64,000 bases of DNA from Chanos chanos (lineage: Eukaryota; Chordata; Actinopteri; Gonorynchiformes; Chanidae): the NCBI RefSeq assembly GCF_902362185.1, contig NC_044507.1, forward strand, positions 22,622,044 to 22,686,043, read 5' to 3'. How positions within the stretch are numbered: the first letter of the stretch is position 1; the number at the start of each line of letters is the position of its first letter. Of this stretch, positions 45,091-56,829 are shown in pieces. The notes beneath the pieces were generated by a model. It worked only from the letters and a program-made list of their open reading frames with translations. It ran no database searches and was not told where the DNA came from. The translations under genes and the position numbers were made by a program.

Positions 45091-45623
45091 GGCTCAGTCT
45101 CTGCTGTAGTCTCTCCTGGCATAGTTTAGCCTAGTAGCTGCCGGCTTAGACACCTCTCATCTTCTCTCTCTCCTCCCTCTCCTCTGCTTTTATCTTAACC
45201 TTGTCAGTTTCTGTTACTAACCTGCTCTCTTCTCTTTGTGTGAGTGGTCAATGTCTGCGCCTACTTCCTGGATGTGGCGCCTTCCCTTGGCCGGCTGACT
45301 GACTTTGTGTCCTGCTGTCCCTGGCCCTGCTGTCCCCACGTGGCACTGCTCTTCTAACACAAAACTTGATAAGCATGCTGACAGATATTTAACATCTTTG
45401 CCTCTGCTGAATTTACTTTCACACTTTACAGATCACCTTGGTTCGATCTGCAATGACGATGAAATGCTGCTAGACAGCACTTGTACGAGGTTTTTTAGCT
45501 GGGGGAGTGCTACAGGTAGGCTTAGCTTGCACCTTCTTCTCTATTTCGTTTTCCAAATCTGCAGTATAGTTAAAATAACGCAAGACCAAGGAAGAGATTA
45601 GAGGGAGCTTGGTGCAGTATAAC

Positions 45624-48051
45624 TAGGGATAGAACTGTTGGCCTGTACCATACGATGTAGTTGACAACAAAAGAAATAAATGAAGAGCTCAGTTTCTTTA
45701 TTGGACAATATAACAAAATCCATTTGGAAAATGGGGTAGGGGGTGGGGAACAGCAAAAGAGTGGTCAAGAGTAGATTGCTAACTATGAAGGTAACCTAAC
45801 TAGTAGACAACGTAGCTAGCAGTGCAGCTAACTATAGATCTTGCTGTCTGCTGTAGCCTAACAAGACATGCAAATATCTCAAGCCTTGTCCAGTGTAGAT
45901 GCAATTCGAAACAATAATAAAAGGTAGACCTACTTCTACACTGCCAACATTATAGGCTAGGTTACAAGGCTAACAGGCGAATGCTAGCCTAATCTCCTCT
46001 CATTCAAAGAAGCTCTGCTGTGTCTGTGTCTTTTAGGTGAAATGGTAGCACAGCAACTTTGTTAGAATAGCTATAAACAGCACTTTATTTCTCCAGTGTG
46101 ATATCTCCAACCATGTGACACACAGGCTGACTGAGCAGTGAGCACAGTGTGAAGGGAAGTAGCTAGTAGCTACACTGCCAGAGTTAATGTAGACTAATCT
46201 CCTCCCGGTTAAACAAACTCTACATTACATATTGCAGGTCCGACAGGAAAACAAAAGACAACTTTATAATAAACTACCTAAGCACACCAGTAAAAAAAAA
46301 CAAAACAAAAAAAAAAACAAAATATTTGCATAGCAATGTACTATGGTTTTGCCTATATTTTAATCAGGCTACGCCGCTCCCTTTCAGTCTGTGCTCTCTC
46401 TCTCCCGCAACATGTCTTTTATCAGATACAGGACACTGGAGTCACCCCTTTTTCTCTTTCCTGCCAAACAATAAAAAAAGGGGGGGGCATGCCAAAGTGA
46501 TTAGGCATAATAATAATAATATAGTGATCATAGTACAAACACATCATTTAAGTGATTATGAAATGACACAGGTGAACAGGCAATTCCATTACCTGGTCTA
46601 GCAGATGGAGGAGAGCTAGGACAACTGGGGGTACTGCAGGCCGTAGGGGTATCGCCGTTAAAACTGGCTTCGGACAACGTCGAGGACTCTGGCACAGTCT
46701 CTAAAACCAATCAACATTTCAGAGTCAGAATCACATTTTTGGACAACTGTGTTAACACACAAAAGGAATAACACACACAAGGTTGTAATAGCAATCTGAA
46801 GAAACAAGTAGAGATGGTAATGGTCAGCTATTTGTGATGGTTAGCATATAGCTAGATTTAGCAAACAGTAGAGCACGCAACCCATTCTGTGCTCCCGCAA
46901 GCAATATATACTTTACATTAATAGTAAGTATTTTCTTTATATGTTGCTAACGTTGAGTATACAAGGAGCCACTAACCTTCTGCAGAGGCTTCAGTGCGCC
47001 CCCGGTGGTCAAATAAATATATTGCAGTTCATGTCATAATTTCTCACATCGGGCAAATTTCATCTCGCGGGCCGGATTGGACCCTCTGGTCTACTATGTC
47101 TTTTATAGATGACATTACTGTCTTGGGCTACAAAGACATGTCACTAAAATGAAGTGCACATAAGTCCCTTTAAATCCAAAAGTTTAGCTACCTGGTCCAA
47201 CATTCCCATGCATGGCTCCAGTTGTTTAAATGAGCTTGTAAGGAAGACGTGAATTTCCGAGTGAAGACACTAAGGATGCGTTATTCATCACAAATCAAGT
47301 GCAAAGTTATAATAATCAAATAAGTAAATAATTCTTAGTAATAGAAAGCATGTAATGTCAACACATTTTTGGTATAGGCGCTGTTCACACTAACCAGGGT
47401 AAATTTGAAATGCATTATTATTTCTCCATTTAGCCCTTCCATCCACACTTCCATCCACACGTTTTCCAAGACCAAAAACAATAATTTTCGAAAATGCTCT
47501 AAGGTGCTCAAATTTGAAAACTCCAGGTTTGTGTTGTAATGTGGACAGGGCAAATGGAGAGTTTCAGAAATGATGACATACGATTGCCATGAAACACCAA
47601 GACAAACATGACAGGTGGAATGCAGTCAGTGGCGTAACAACAAATACTAAGGCGTTTCAATGTTTTGGTGTGGACAGAGCATTTGGAAAACAGCATGAAA
47701 ATGATAATGTGTATGGATAAATATTCTTACATAAATCTATCTTCAGAATTACCCGATTTAGTATGGACGTAGAAAGCTGTAAAATGTACACAGCGCTGTC
47801 ACTGCCTTCCGCCACGTTTTCGCTGACACAAAATAAACCCATGTTGCATGCCGAACCTGCGCCCCTGCGTGCCTGCTTCCAGGAGACTGTTGCTAACTTT
47901 GGTTGATGCTGGACAGTATGTACCGTGAATTTTTCAAACCATGATAAAATCAACCACGGTTTTGATGCTAATTAAAATTTGAAACTGGTAATACTAACTG
48001 TTGGGAACTTTACCATAATTCACCGTAAAACCAGTAACCGTTTCATCCCTA
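45624..48051. mobile_element. hAT-like DNA transposon, non-autonomous
   Basis: Ends match as imperfect inverted repeats: TAGGGATAGAACTGTTGGCC at the left and, reversed, TAGGGATGAAACGGTTACTG at the right. The right end is rich in ACGGT-type motifs typical of fish hAT elements. No transposase recognised inside. The middle holds a fragment of another hAT-type repeat (GCGGGCCGGATTGGACC near 47069) and a poorly classified stretch 47390-47800. An 8-bp target duplication is not visible. Confidence 0.6.
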
Positions 48052-48052
48052 G

Positions 48053-48260
48053 TATGTGGGATGGAGACATGTTTTATAATAATGGTGAAAATCAAAGAGG
48101 GGGAGGGGTTGCTATTTTTATTAACAGAGGTGCATATAAAAAGGCTGAATAGGTTTACAATGGTGGGGAGGGAAAACTTATAGCAGTCAGAATATGGACT
48201 GGGGGGAACCTACGGTATTATGCAACTTGCATGCACCTAATGGTGAGAGAGAGAGAGAGA
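48053..48260 (+). pseudogene. Mutsu ORF2 endonuclease fragment (copy G)
   Basis: MWDGDMFYNNGENQRGGGVA lines up with MWDGEIFYSNDVIRKKGVAT in copy B. About 70 codons with one stop, ending in a GA microsatellite at 48245-48264. It directly follows the hAT end and has no 5S nearby. Confidence 0.75.
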
Positions 48261-48265
48261 GAGAT

Positions 48266-48586
48266 GTTTATGGATACAGCCGTTTCTCAATACGAAGTAC
48301 ATCAAGTACGGACTCCCGTTCTTGGGAGTTTGGACTCCCAGTGACGGGGAGGATGCAGTGTTAAGGACGCTTCTCCTGCCTCAGCAGACGGGATAGCGTT
48401 TCTAGTTTCTTCAAATTCCTTGTTAGTATTAACAATGTGAGGTCTGCCTTTGGCAGAGGTGATAGCATTTCTAGTTTCTTCAAAATGACTACATTTTATC
48501 ACAGTTCTCTTCAGACTCAGTAAGCAGTGTTAGCACTGGTAGCCCTTTTCAATCCTGGTCTGTGTTAACGTTCATGTATCTGTGGC
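48266..48586. other. Non-coding with short direct repeat
   Basis: GCCGTTTCTCAATACG near 48278 looks like the end of a small fish DNA transposon. About 25 bp (ATAGCGTTTCTAGTTTCTTC / ATAGCATTTCTAGTTTCTTC) are repeated at 48391 and 48464. Confidence 0.45.
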
Positions 48587-49687
48587 TGTGACATTTATGG
48601 GGCACCCACTGGCCTGGGAATTCACTATGTGAGTGCTGGTTGTTGAGCTGTGTTGTGATTGTACTGGATTTGGTTTACTGGGATGTGTGTCAGTAACCGA
48701 TCAGTTCATGTGTGTCTTGTTATTTTCTTTGAGTGCGTCTTGAATTTTTATTGTCCCCTTTTTTTGGGCAGTGGCTCTGCTTGGTGGTGCTGTATTTATT
48801 TTGCCAGCTGACACCCGTTCAGATATTTGTAAGTGTGTTTTTGACTGTATTGGGTGTGTTGTTTCGGGTATGTGTTTTGTATGTGTGATTTTTTCCCCCC
48901 ATATACACTTAATGTTAGATCTGTCCCGGCCAGTAGCAGTTGTTACCTTTTGTGACTTGTTCAGCCATGAGACGTGGTGAAATTTACCTGCTGCTAGTCA
49001 GACTCATTGGTGAGCCTACCAAACAGGGGTACATTTATTGTGGAACACTCAGAGTTGGTTTTTTTTTGTTTTTTTACACTAGTGAATCCCTACATAGCTT
49101 TGATCTTGCTATTAATGTTTGTATAAAATAAAAGTGAGAGACTTCTTGGGATCTAACCTCATTGATCTTTCATTTGAATGCCCTGTACGCAGGGAACCTG
49201 ATCACTGGTACTAATTCGGTCTCCTACCCTCATAATTGGGAGTGGCGTAGTCACGTTTTGAGTCTTAGGGGGTAGCTGCGCCACACCACCCCCCTCCGTG
49301 AGGGCTACAGCTTGTTGGATTTTTGGGACTTTTTTTTTGGTGTAATTTTTGGTTGCCCTTTTTGCATATTTTCGCTGGATTACCTGCAAGTCTGAGTGAC
49401 TTTCTACTTTGTGAGCGAGAGTAGCATGGATGTGTGAAGCGCAGCTGGCGTTTTACCACTAGAACTTTAAGAACTGTGTTGGGTTTGGGTGTGGAGTAGA
49501 TGCGTTGGATGCATGTTTGTGTTTGATGGTATGCTATCGACAATATACTTTAAAAAAAAACCCGATATCTTCTGTGTTGTATATTTGGTTTTTTTTAGCC
49601 AATCCGAATTTGCTGCAATTAAATAAAATCAATTTTAACCCGTGTATTTGTGGTAGTAGTCGCTACTTGGATAGCTGATTGTTACAG
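48587..49687. mobile_element. LTR-like fossil
   Basis: Starts TGTGACA and ends TGTTACA, with an AATAAAAGTGAG at 49125-49136. It shares a block (49220-49251) with the LTR-like sequence at 29146-30073. The right end is uncertain. The element could instead stop near 49255. No coding part. Family not determined. Old. Confidence 0.4.
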
Positions 49688-50087
49688 GTGGATGGGATGC
49701 CTTCTTTTTATTTGGTTTGAATGGGAAATGTTGCAATGTGTATACTCTTAATTTGTTTTTAAATGTTGCCAGATATACAATTTGGTGTAGACGAAATGTC
49801 CAAAAAGAAAGAGACTGTAGTATTTCACCATGGACACTATATAATGTTAAATTACAACAATCCATACAGATTCTATATGACTATTTTACTATGAGTGGAC
49901 AATGGGACATTTTTTGACAATTTAATCACAGAAAACAATACTTTTATTATGCACACAACAGGTGGTTTTACAGTAAATTTACCAAAATAAAGCATTGAAT
50001 AGCATATTTCATATATTTCAAGTGTTCACAAATGATGGAATGGATTAAACTTGCTTAATATTTATGGTTAATAAGACTATATCATAG
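49688..50087 (+). mobile_element. Mutsu-like LINE 3' end (copy H), outside 5S
   Basis: End of ORF2 (LNLFLNVARYTIWCRRNVQK, stop near 49915) and part of the 3' UTR. Closest to copy A, including ACACAACAGGTGGTTTTACA in the UTR. It is not flanked by 5S sequence and lacks the poly-A end. Confidence 0.82.
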
Positions 50088-50960
50088 GGGTGTGCATCTC
50101 TCCCTTATAAGAAGATCTGATACGTATCTAGATACATGGGCTACGATACGATTAAAGGACGATACATTTTAATACAGAACAGTCCGGTGCGATTCGATGC
50201 TATGCAATACGATGTAATCTGATACAGTTCCTAACATTTCTTTAATGTAGACATTCATTTTCCGTTATGAATTAAAATAAGCTAATTCTGTAATGTGGCA
50301 TTGCTTACCTTCAAATAGATATATCTCATAATATACCAGGGAATCCCAAGTATTTTTGTTGCTTTATGGCAGGGGGGAAAAAAAATGGATGACAAATCAT
50401 TTCAGAATTACATGTCATTGTGTTTATTACTTTTTCCAGCAGAGACAGACATAAAAGGCTTACTTTATGAACAAACATTTTATGTCCTTAGCAATAAAAC
50501 AGGCTATATATGCCGTGGTTACCTTAGACCTCACCGAAAGTTGCTGGACAAGGTGTTTAATATCCGTGTCTTTGTATTACATGTTCTTGCTTGTGCTAGC
50601 TGCACTTGCATCCACAGATCCCTTATCACCCGCATAGGCTTCACCAAGCCGTCTCACCAGGTGAGTGGTAAGATTTGTCGTGCTAACACTATATTTAATC
50701 ACTGTTCTACAGACCTTACAAATGGCCAGACCTTTGTCAAATTTTCCTTCCTTCCTATAAAATCCAGATGCCTTCCAAACTTTAGTTTTTAGATTTGATG
50801 GTGAACTGTAAACTGTGTCAGCACTGTCAGATGTGTTGTTCTTGTTTTTACCTCGCAAGTAAGGCTAACGTTACTCTGGTAAAAGGCAAAAGGTCAGTGC
50901 AAGATGCTGTGCAGATGTATTAGCGAATCAGAGGCAGTCATTATCATGATACACAAACAA
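50088..50960 (-). mobile_element. hAT remnant with BED zinc finger
   Basis: Left end GGGGTGTGCATCTCTC followed by ACGATACG-type motifs typical of hAT ends. On the minus strand, 50577-50858 reads KTKVWKASGFYRKEGKFDKG then CKVC and TTNLTTHLV, the BED finger at the start of hAT (ZBED-like) transposases. The catalytic domain is missing. Confidence 0.65.
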
Positions 50961-51030
50961 TTTTTTGGGGGGTGGGCAGCACTGAAGGGGGGGTTCGCCC
51001 TGGGCACCATACAAACTAGAACCACTACTG
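50961..51030. repeat. Small DNA-transposon end fragment
   Basis: GGTGGGCAGCACTG...TTCGCCCTGGGCACC...ACCACTACTG is a pattern I associate with short non-autonomous repeats in fish. Class uncertain. Confidence 0.35.
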
Positions 51031-52569
51031 ACTAAAAATACGAGAGAATAGAAAAAAGGATGAGACACTGGTTGTCAAGCTTAATACTTTAAAAGATAGC
51101 TATGGATATAATCAAAGCCGTCGATGACAAATTTGGAGTCTGTAAACTGAGACTGAGGTCGCTAAATGAATTTGAGATCACTTTTGAAAATGCGGACTTG
51201 TATGATTAACTACTGGATGGTTTAGTTGTGAAAAACCACTTGTATGATGTCAGGAAGCTGAGCTCCACAGAGATTACTGTCTCTTTCCTAAACCTTCCGA
51301 CCTACATCCCTGATGCGGCGATCTTGGAGAAGCTGGTCAAGTCTGGAGTGACCCCCATCCTCTCTTTTTGGCAGTGCTTCTATCCTGACACCACAGTGGC
51401 TAATGACACGTGCTAAATTAGGGTGAAGTTCCCTTGTGAAGTGGTATTGCTGCTTTACAATGCATGTTTTGACACAGGAGATGGCCCTCAATACTTCATT
51501 GTTATACATGATCAGAAAGTGAAGGTGTGCAGACTTTGCATGAATGCAGACTACATAATGAGGAGCTCCCGGTAGTTTACATGCAGGAAGTGTCTTTAGC
51601 AAGGACATGTCCGTGACTGCCCTGCAACATGGTACCCGGACTGAGCCACCGTGCCTGTGAGTGTGTGCATAAGGAGGGGAAGAGAGCGCAAGAGTTGGAA
51701 AGAACATTAGAGGGTGGGATGATCTCCTTAATTTCTTCCAATTATCCAGGATGGTGCTGAGGAGATAGAGACGAATCATAAAGGAGGAAAAACATTCTGC
51801 AAAAAAATAACATTGTGTACTGAATAGAGAGGATAAAAGAGGTTTTCTTTAAAGGTGTAAGTGATCTAATTGATGGATGGACAAATGTGATTCTGATGGG
51901 AGATACTGGAAAGTGAGGGTATAGATGGCACAATGGTTTATAGACTTGATAAGTTCTTTTCTTCCTCTAACAGATTGTTTAGAAAACTTAACTTCATTGA
52001 TGTATGGAGAACTACAAACCAAGGCAGTAGAAACTTTGAGACAGAAAATAGTAAGTGGACTTTCAAAGCAAAGTAGAGTAGATCTATGTATATGCAATGA
52101 TGAAATTGAAAAGAATATCACTATGGCTTTTCAGAAGAAAATTAGTGTGAAGCCCCCTTCAGACATGCACCACAACCCTAAAATAATCTAGACTCTAACC
52201 GGAAGAGCTGTAAAAAGATAGTTGAGATGTCTCTATTTGGACACTTTAGCTGTGTTAAGTGTAATGGCTTTTTAACTGATTTTCCTCCTATCACAAGGTC
52301 CACAAGACAAGGATGTCCACTTTCATCAGTTTTATACACTACAGTAGCAGAGCCTCTGGGCCTGGCCATAAGGGCAGATAGTGGTATCAAAACAGTTTTA
52401 ATTGAAAATTAAAAGAAGAGGTTATATCAAAACACTGATGACACCACATCAATTATGATGGATTTTAATAGCAAAAAGTATGCACTGGTGGTTTTAGACA
52501 AGCACTGCAGGGGAACAGGGGCATGGAAAAAACACTAAAATTTGCATTTAAAGGGAAAGATTTTAGTGT
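51031..52569 (+). pseudogene. Mutsu copy I, left part (ORF1 and ORF2 remnants)
   Basis: ORF1 piece 51040-51660 with TVSFLNLPTYIPDAAILEKL and a decayed knuckle (VCRLCMNADYIMRSS). ORF2 pieces follow: LIDGWTNVILMGDTGK, then GFLTDFPPITRSTRQGCPLS and DDTTSIMMDF in the RT region. Large internal deletions and many stops. No 5S flank. Clearly older than copies B-D. Confidence 0.8.
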
Positions 52570-52578
52570 TGGACTCAT

Positions 52579-53543
52579 TGAGCTTCATTTACCAACCGTT
52601 CTTAAGAAAACAAATTCTTCTTAAAACCCACTTACACAGTTTATGAAGATTCTGACATTCACCAATGTTTTCTTATTTGGGATTTGTTCTTAGGTAAGAA
52701 CAGAATCTGCCCACACTTGAATGCTAACATGTTTGCGCAAAATAATTGTTTGTGTTTTCTTCAATTGTACAGTTGTACAATATAATAGGATTTAAATTAC
52801 AATCATTTTTTATCATTTATAACTTTATTTATTTTAAAAGACCATAATGATTTGTAAAATAATAAACACTAAACGAATGCTTCATGTAACACTCCAGAAT
52901 GTAGTGCATATTCATTCATACTTTTGTACAATGAACAAAAAGAGCAATATGACAATGTAACAGTTGATAGAGACTGTGATAAGTGAGCATTAGTTTTACA
53001 CACACTACTTATGGGTTATCCCATCTGAAACCAGCTGTAAAGCAGCTGTGTGAGAATCAGTCAGTTTTACTTTACTTTATCCATACCCATGGATAAATAT
53101 TAAAATACCTGGACAGAGCAGATGCAGCCATTGTAGCCTGAACCATTAAAGGAGGAGCAAAAGTGATGGCTCAAGCTACTTGTTGGTTGTTAGAAAAGAA
53201 CTCAGAATTATGAGAAGTAAAGTCAGAATTGTGAGAAATAAAGCTGCAATTAAGCAAACTTTTTTTTTTTTTAATGTGGCTGAGACGGGCTTCCATAGGT
53301 TTCTCTGCGCGCATGCAACCATGCAGTCTCATGCCCTTATATGGGGATTGGCAGGGCATTTACCAGTGCTAATTAGGAACAACTGGCATGTGCTTCCAAT
53401 TTACGAGGACAATGGGATTCGTCAGTATAAGAACAAAGGTGCGACCAATTCTGTGGTTTAAGAACATGAATCATTAATCTGACGTAGCCTTTTTCTTTGG
53501 ACCTTTCTCAAGGACAAATTTAAGGAAGATATGAATGAGGCCC
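52579..53543. mobile_element. Non-autonomous DNA transposon inside Mutsu copy I
   Basis: A 965-bp insert between two halves of one Mutsu ORF2 reading. Ends TGAGCTTCATTTACC and, reversed, GGGCCTCATTCATATC form imperfect inverted repeats. It is flanked by AT/AT (or CAT/CAT). The GGGCCT-type ends and 2-3 bp duplication suggest PIF/Harbinger or ISL2EU. No transposase. Removing it restores the Mutsu alignment exactly. Confidence 0.6.
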
Positions 53544-53545
53544 AT

Positions 53546-54415
53546 AGTTTTTAGGAAAAGTATGGCATGTTTTAGGTGTTGTAAGCTTGCCACTATGGAC
53601 ATACAAAATAGTTAAGACAATGGTTTTGTATTTCTTATGGAATGGCAAACCATCTAGGATACATTACAGTTCTTGGTTTAAGAGGGTGGACTGGGACCTC
53701 TGGACATGTTTATTCGCATGAAAAGCTTGAGGGAGAAAAAATGAAAGTTTTTTAATGATGACTTGCAGGGTTGGAAAGGAGTATAAACATATTTTGTTGG
53801 GAAGTGTGGAGGAGAGATGGGGACAGCTTTTTAATGATGAAAATGAAAGAGTATATTTTTAGTGACATCCCAGAGTTTTACAAAGTTTTTAGGGTTTGCA
53901 GTAGTTCTAGTCAATTGCAAGTCATGGCTAAAACCAAAGAGGCTTATGAGAACCTCTGGTTGCACATTGTGCCTGCTCACAAGACAGAGAAAGGCTGGAA
54001 AAAAAAAAAAAATTTAAAGCAGAATTTGTTTTTAAATTCCAAGATTCTGTTCAACAACCAGGAAATGTGTTTTAGAAACGGGTTTCATGCAGGGATAAAA
54101 GAATTGAAGGACATTTTGTACGTAGCTAGACCTAGATTCCTTCCAACACGAGCAATAGTTGATTTTATTGAAGAAACTGAAGAAGTTAAAAGTAAAGCGG
54201 CAACCAACAGTCAATATGGAAAACTGAAGGAGGCGATACCAAAGGACTGGATCAGAGGAATTGAATAAAATGAAGATGATGAAGGATTTACCTGAAGTGT
54301 TCTTAAAAACTACAGATGGAAATGTACCTTTTAATTGCTCTGCACTGAACCTTTTATTCCTTTTTTTAGAGCTAAAGCATTCACTGAACCCAGGCCTAAT
54401 TTGCATTGGTTCCAT
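53546..54415 (+). pseudogene. Mutsu copy I, right part (ORF2 C-terminal region)
   Basis: Continues ORF2 with IRMKSL, FSDIPEFYKVF, NGFHAGIKELKDILYVARPR and EEVKSKAATNSQYGKLKEAI, matching copy B. A 90-bp Tc1-derived piece is inserted at 53907-53996. Ends near 54415, where a Mutsu piece in the opposite orientation begins. Confidence 0.8.
53907..53996 (+). repeat. Left arm of a 90-bp inverted repeat (Tc1 transposase start)
   Basis: Reads QVMAKTKEAYENLWLHIVPA on the + strand. It pairs with 54819-54908 in reverse orientation with one mismatch in 90 bases. The mismatch falls near the inner end (AGAGA versus AGGGA). Confidence 0.9.
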
Positions 54416-54640
54416 TTCTGCTTCTTACCATGGCTCCCCTGTATTTTTCATTTTCGATTTCCTTCGATGCCTCATCCAAATGTATTATTTTCTCAAACTC
54501 CTCCCAACACTTGTTTTTTTTTTTTAATTCCTCTTCCAGATTTCTTTTGTTTCTGCAGCTCTTCCTACTGTTCATTTCCAGCTGCAGTCAACTGAAAAGG
54601 TCTTTTTGTTTTTTCAGGTTGTCCCATCACATTCTCCTCT
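54410..54640 (-). pseudogene. Mutsu ORF2 fragment, minus strand (copy J)
   Basis: Reverse reading gives EIENEKYRGAMVRSR, which aligns with EEEKYKGAMIRSRARYM of copy C, the segment between endonuclease and RT. It abuts copy I head to head. Confidence 0.65.
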
Positions 54641-54689
54641 CCATTTTTATGTAAAATATAGTTAATACAGTAAAACTGCCATTCCTGCC

Positions 54690-55150
54690 AGCGCAGGGTT
54701 CACTTTTAGCTTCATACCCCTGCCCTTTGAAATTTTTCACAGTGTGGAACTCCTTGTACTTTTAGGTTATGCTTTGCACTGTGGCCACTGGCACTTAAAC
54801 ACTTGGATATGGCTTTATAGCCTTTCCCTGTCTTGTGAGCAGGCACAATGTGCAACCAGAGGTTCTCATAAGCCTCTTTGGTTTTAGCCATGACTTGCAA
54901 TTGACTAGTAACTGACTAGAGAAGTACTGCATGAGCTGTTCTCAATTTATAGCTGATTAGAATGCTCTAGAACATGGTAGAAATTACCAGGACCATTTGG
55001 AATGGTATAGCAGCTTGCATTTCCTCAAAAACCTGTGTCGATTTCTAGGGGTATGAATAATTTGACATGGCATTTTTAATTCAAATGCAAAAAAGCAAAT
55101 GGTTAAAATTGATCATTAACAGCTGACAGTGTCTTACTGTCTTGTCACTT
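54690..55150 (-). pseudogene. Tc1-like element, 5' part
   Basis: Minus strand: a leader with GGTATGAATAATTTGACATG (a phrase common near Tc1-like ends, here at 55050-55070 in + coordinates) and then the transposase start MAKTKEAYENLWLHIVPAHK and GKGYKAISKCLSASGHS, the paired-like DNA-binding helix-turn-helix. The catalytic domain is missing. Confidence 0.7.
54819..54908 (-). repeat. Right arm of the 90-bp inverted repeat
   Basis: Reverse complement of 53907-53996 with one difference. Here the match sits in its natural place, in the start of a Tc1-like transposase, so this is probably the source copy. Confidence 0.9.
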
Positions 55151-55633
55151 GTCATTTGTATAATTTGTATGTATAATTTGTATGTATGATACTGCAGTCC
55201 AACATATCAGTGGGCCAATGTTACAGTGATGTAATTTCATGTTAAATTATTTCTTAGCTTACTGTAACCAATCATATCATACTTTTGGATCTTCTGCAGA
55301 ACTGAGAGATGACCAGGCCATGATGGAAGACACTGGCTGTTCACACCAGAACATTCCTAAACCCAGCTGAAGAGTTTTTTTCAGTGTGTGACCACCACCC
55401 CCTTGCACGCATGCCTGTTCCACAGGCAGTGGAGGATGCATGTAGTGAAGTTGATGTGGTGGCTTTCAGCGGCAGGATCCGTCACTTAAGATTCTGTCCC
55501 CACTGTTTAGCCAGGGAGAACATCGTTTGTGCTGTGGCCAGACCACAATAGGAGACAGGATGCAGCCTAATTTCTTTTTCTTACATTTTGCATTTGTTTG
55601 TCGTTGAGTTGAGTTTTGAAAAAATCGCCTGTG

Positions 55634-55668
<35 letters not shown>

Positions 55669-55782
55669 AGAAAAACCTTTTATCTTTACTGAGATGTTGT
55701 TTTCTCCTGTTCAGTATGTAAAATGTTAGATACAAAACAAGTGTTCCAAATTACTGCAATTTGGAGAAGAGTAAAAATGTTT

Positions 55783-55826
<44 letters not shown>

Positions 55827-56069
55827 TATATAATATTACTGTAACAAACTTTTACAACTGGCTACAGTGTAACACTAAACCTACTGATAAGATATTCACA
55901 GTAGTATTTTGTGTTGAGCACATCAGTGTATTGGTTGGTAGAAAGATCTATTCATATGATGGTGTGTGTCATTTTGATGCCAAAAAACATTTTGGAAAGA
56001 ACAGTTTTTAATTTTGAGAAAATGAGCCAAAGATTCAGAAAATGTGTAAACAATTGTGGAAAAAATAAG
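55151..56069. other. Non-coding, with poly-T and GT microsatellite
   Basis: A long T tract (about 55637-55664), then (GT)n at 55784-55821. Short open frames near 55300-55600 do not resemble anything I know. Confidence 0.5.
55784..55821. repeat. (GT)19 microsatellite
   Basis: Uninterrupted GT dinucleotides. Confidence 0.95.
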
Positions 56070-56640
56070 CTTTTCCAAGATGGCAGCGTCAGATGTAGGT
56101 TGGCAAGTTAAGGAAGGAAACCACCATTTTAGTCAGATATTGTCTTCTGACATTGCATGAATGACCATTGATAGAAATTCCATCAAGTAATTCTCTGCAT
56201 AGCTCTTCACTTTCCAGAGTAAATTCAAATTCATTGTTCGGCCATTGCCAAACACCAATCAGCCTCCCCACTCCAAATGAATCACCTGCAATTCCATAAC
56301 ACCTATACTATTAATCAGTTCAATGACCAGTTTAGCTTATTTTTTGGAATCTCTCTGATATTTGACTTCCTAATGTAAATGATTAGCCTGTATTTGTCAA
56401 TTGCAACACTCTGCCATTTTCATTCCTGTTTTCATCTGCTGCATTTTCCATGGCATTTCTGATCATAGTTCTCAAACCTCTTTCTTCCGTTCATTTCCAT
56501 TTGTCCTCGTGAAAGACCATCTCTGCTCACCAGAAATTTACCACGCCCTTTGACATGAATAACATCTTGTTCACATTCTTGTGGTCGACTGGCCAATCTG
56601 GGTTTGTTTGCCAGATTGTCAGCCATATTGAAAATGAAAA
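56070..56640 (-). pseudogene. Mutsu ORF1 fragment, minus strand (copy K)
   Basis: ATG near 56625 (MADNLANKPRLASRPQECEQ) resembles copy B's start (LANRPREMEKDLANG). The later part reads GRLIGVWQWPNNEFEFTLES, then LDGISINGH and VVSFLNLPTYI. Broken by several stops. Ends before the knuckles. No 5S flank. Confidence 0.8.
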
Positions 56641-56829
56641 AAGGATGATTCCAAGGGCCCTGACAAGGGGCCCTCATAGAACACTGTTAAGGTTTGGGGG
56701 GCCCAATATTATATTTTTTCAAAGGGCCCAAAAATTCTGCTGCTGCTCTGAGTGAACTGCCTAATTTAAATACCAACACCTAGTTTAATACCAATCAAAT
56801 CTCTGACTAAAGTACATCAAACACTCACT

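Larger units (their letters stand above)
40774..45600 (+). mobile_element. CR1/L2-group LINE, copy 1 (near full length, damaged)
   Basis: Non-LTR retrotransposon with two ORFs. The 5' region starting GTACCTGTGCAAGTCTGC (40774) recurs at the right edge of the window, which supports this as the element's 5' end. ORF1 has a coiled-coil start and an esterase-like domain. ORF2 has endonuclease and RT. The 3' end is not certain. No poly-A tail, as usual in this group. A run of 16 C at 44871-44886 breaks ORF2. Confidence 0.8.

Noticed and set aside
46326-46710. Open frames inside the hAT-like element (91 and 60 codons) as a transposase
   Set aside because: No BED finger, RNase H-like motif or dimerisation domain. 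One is Ser/Pro-rich and short.
54410-54640. Twin-priming 5' inversion of a Mutsu insertion
   Set aside because: In twin priming the inverted part is the 5' segment and the sense part carries the 3' end. Here neither reading direction gives that order, so a later rearrangement is more likely.
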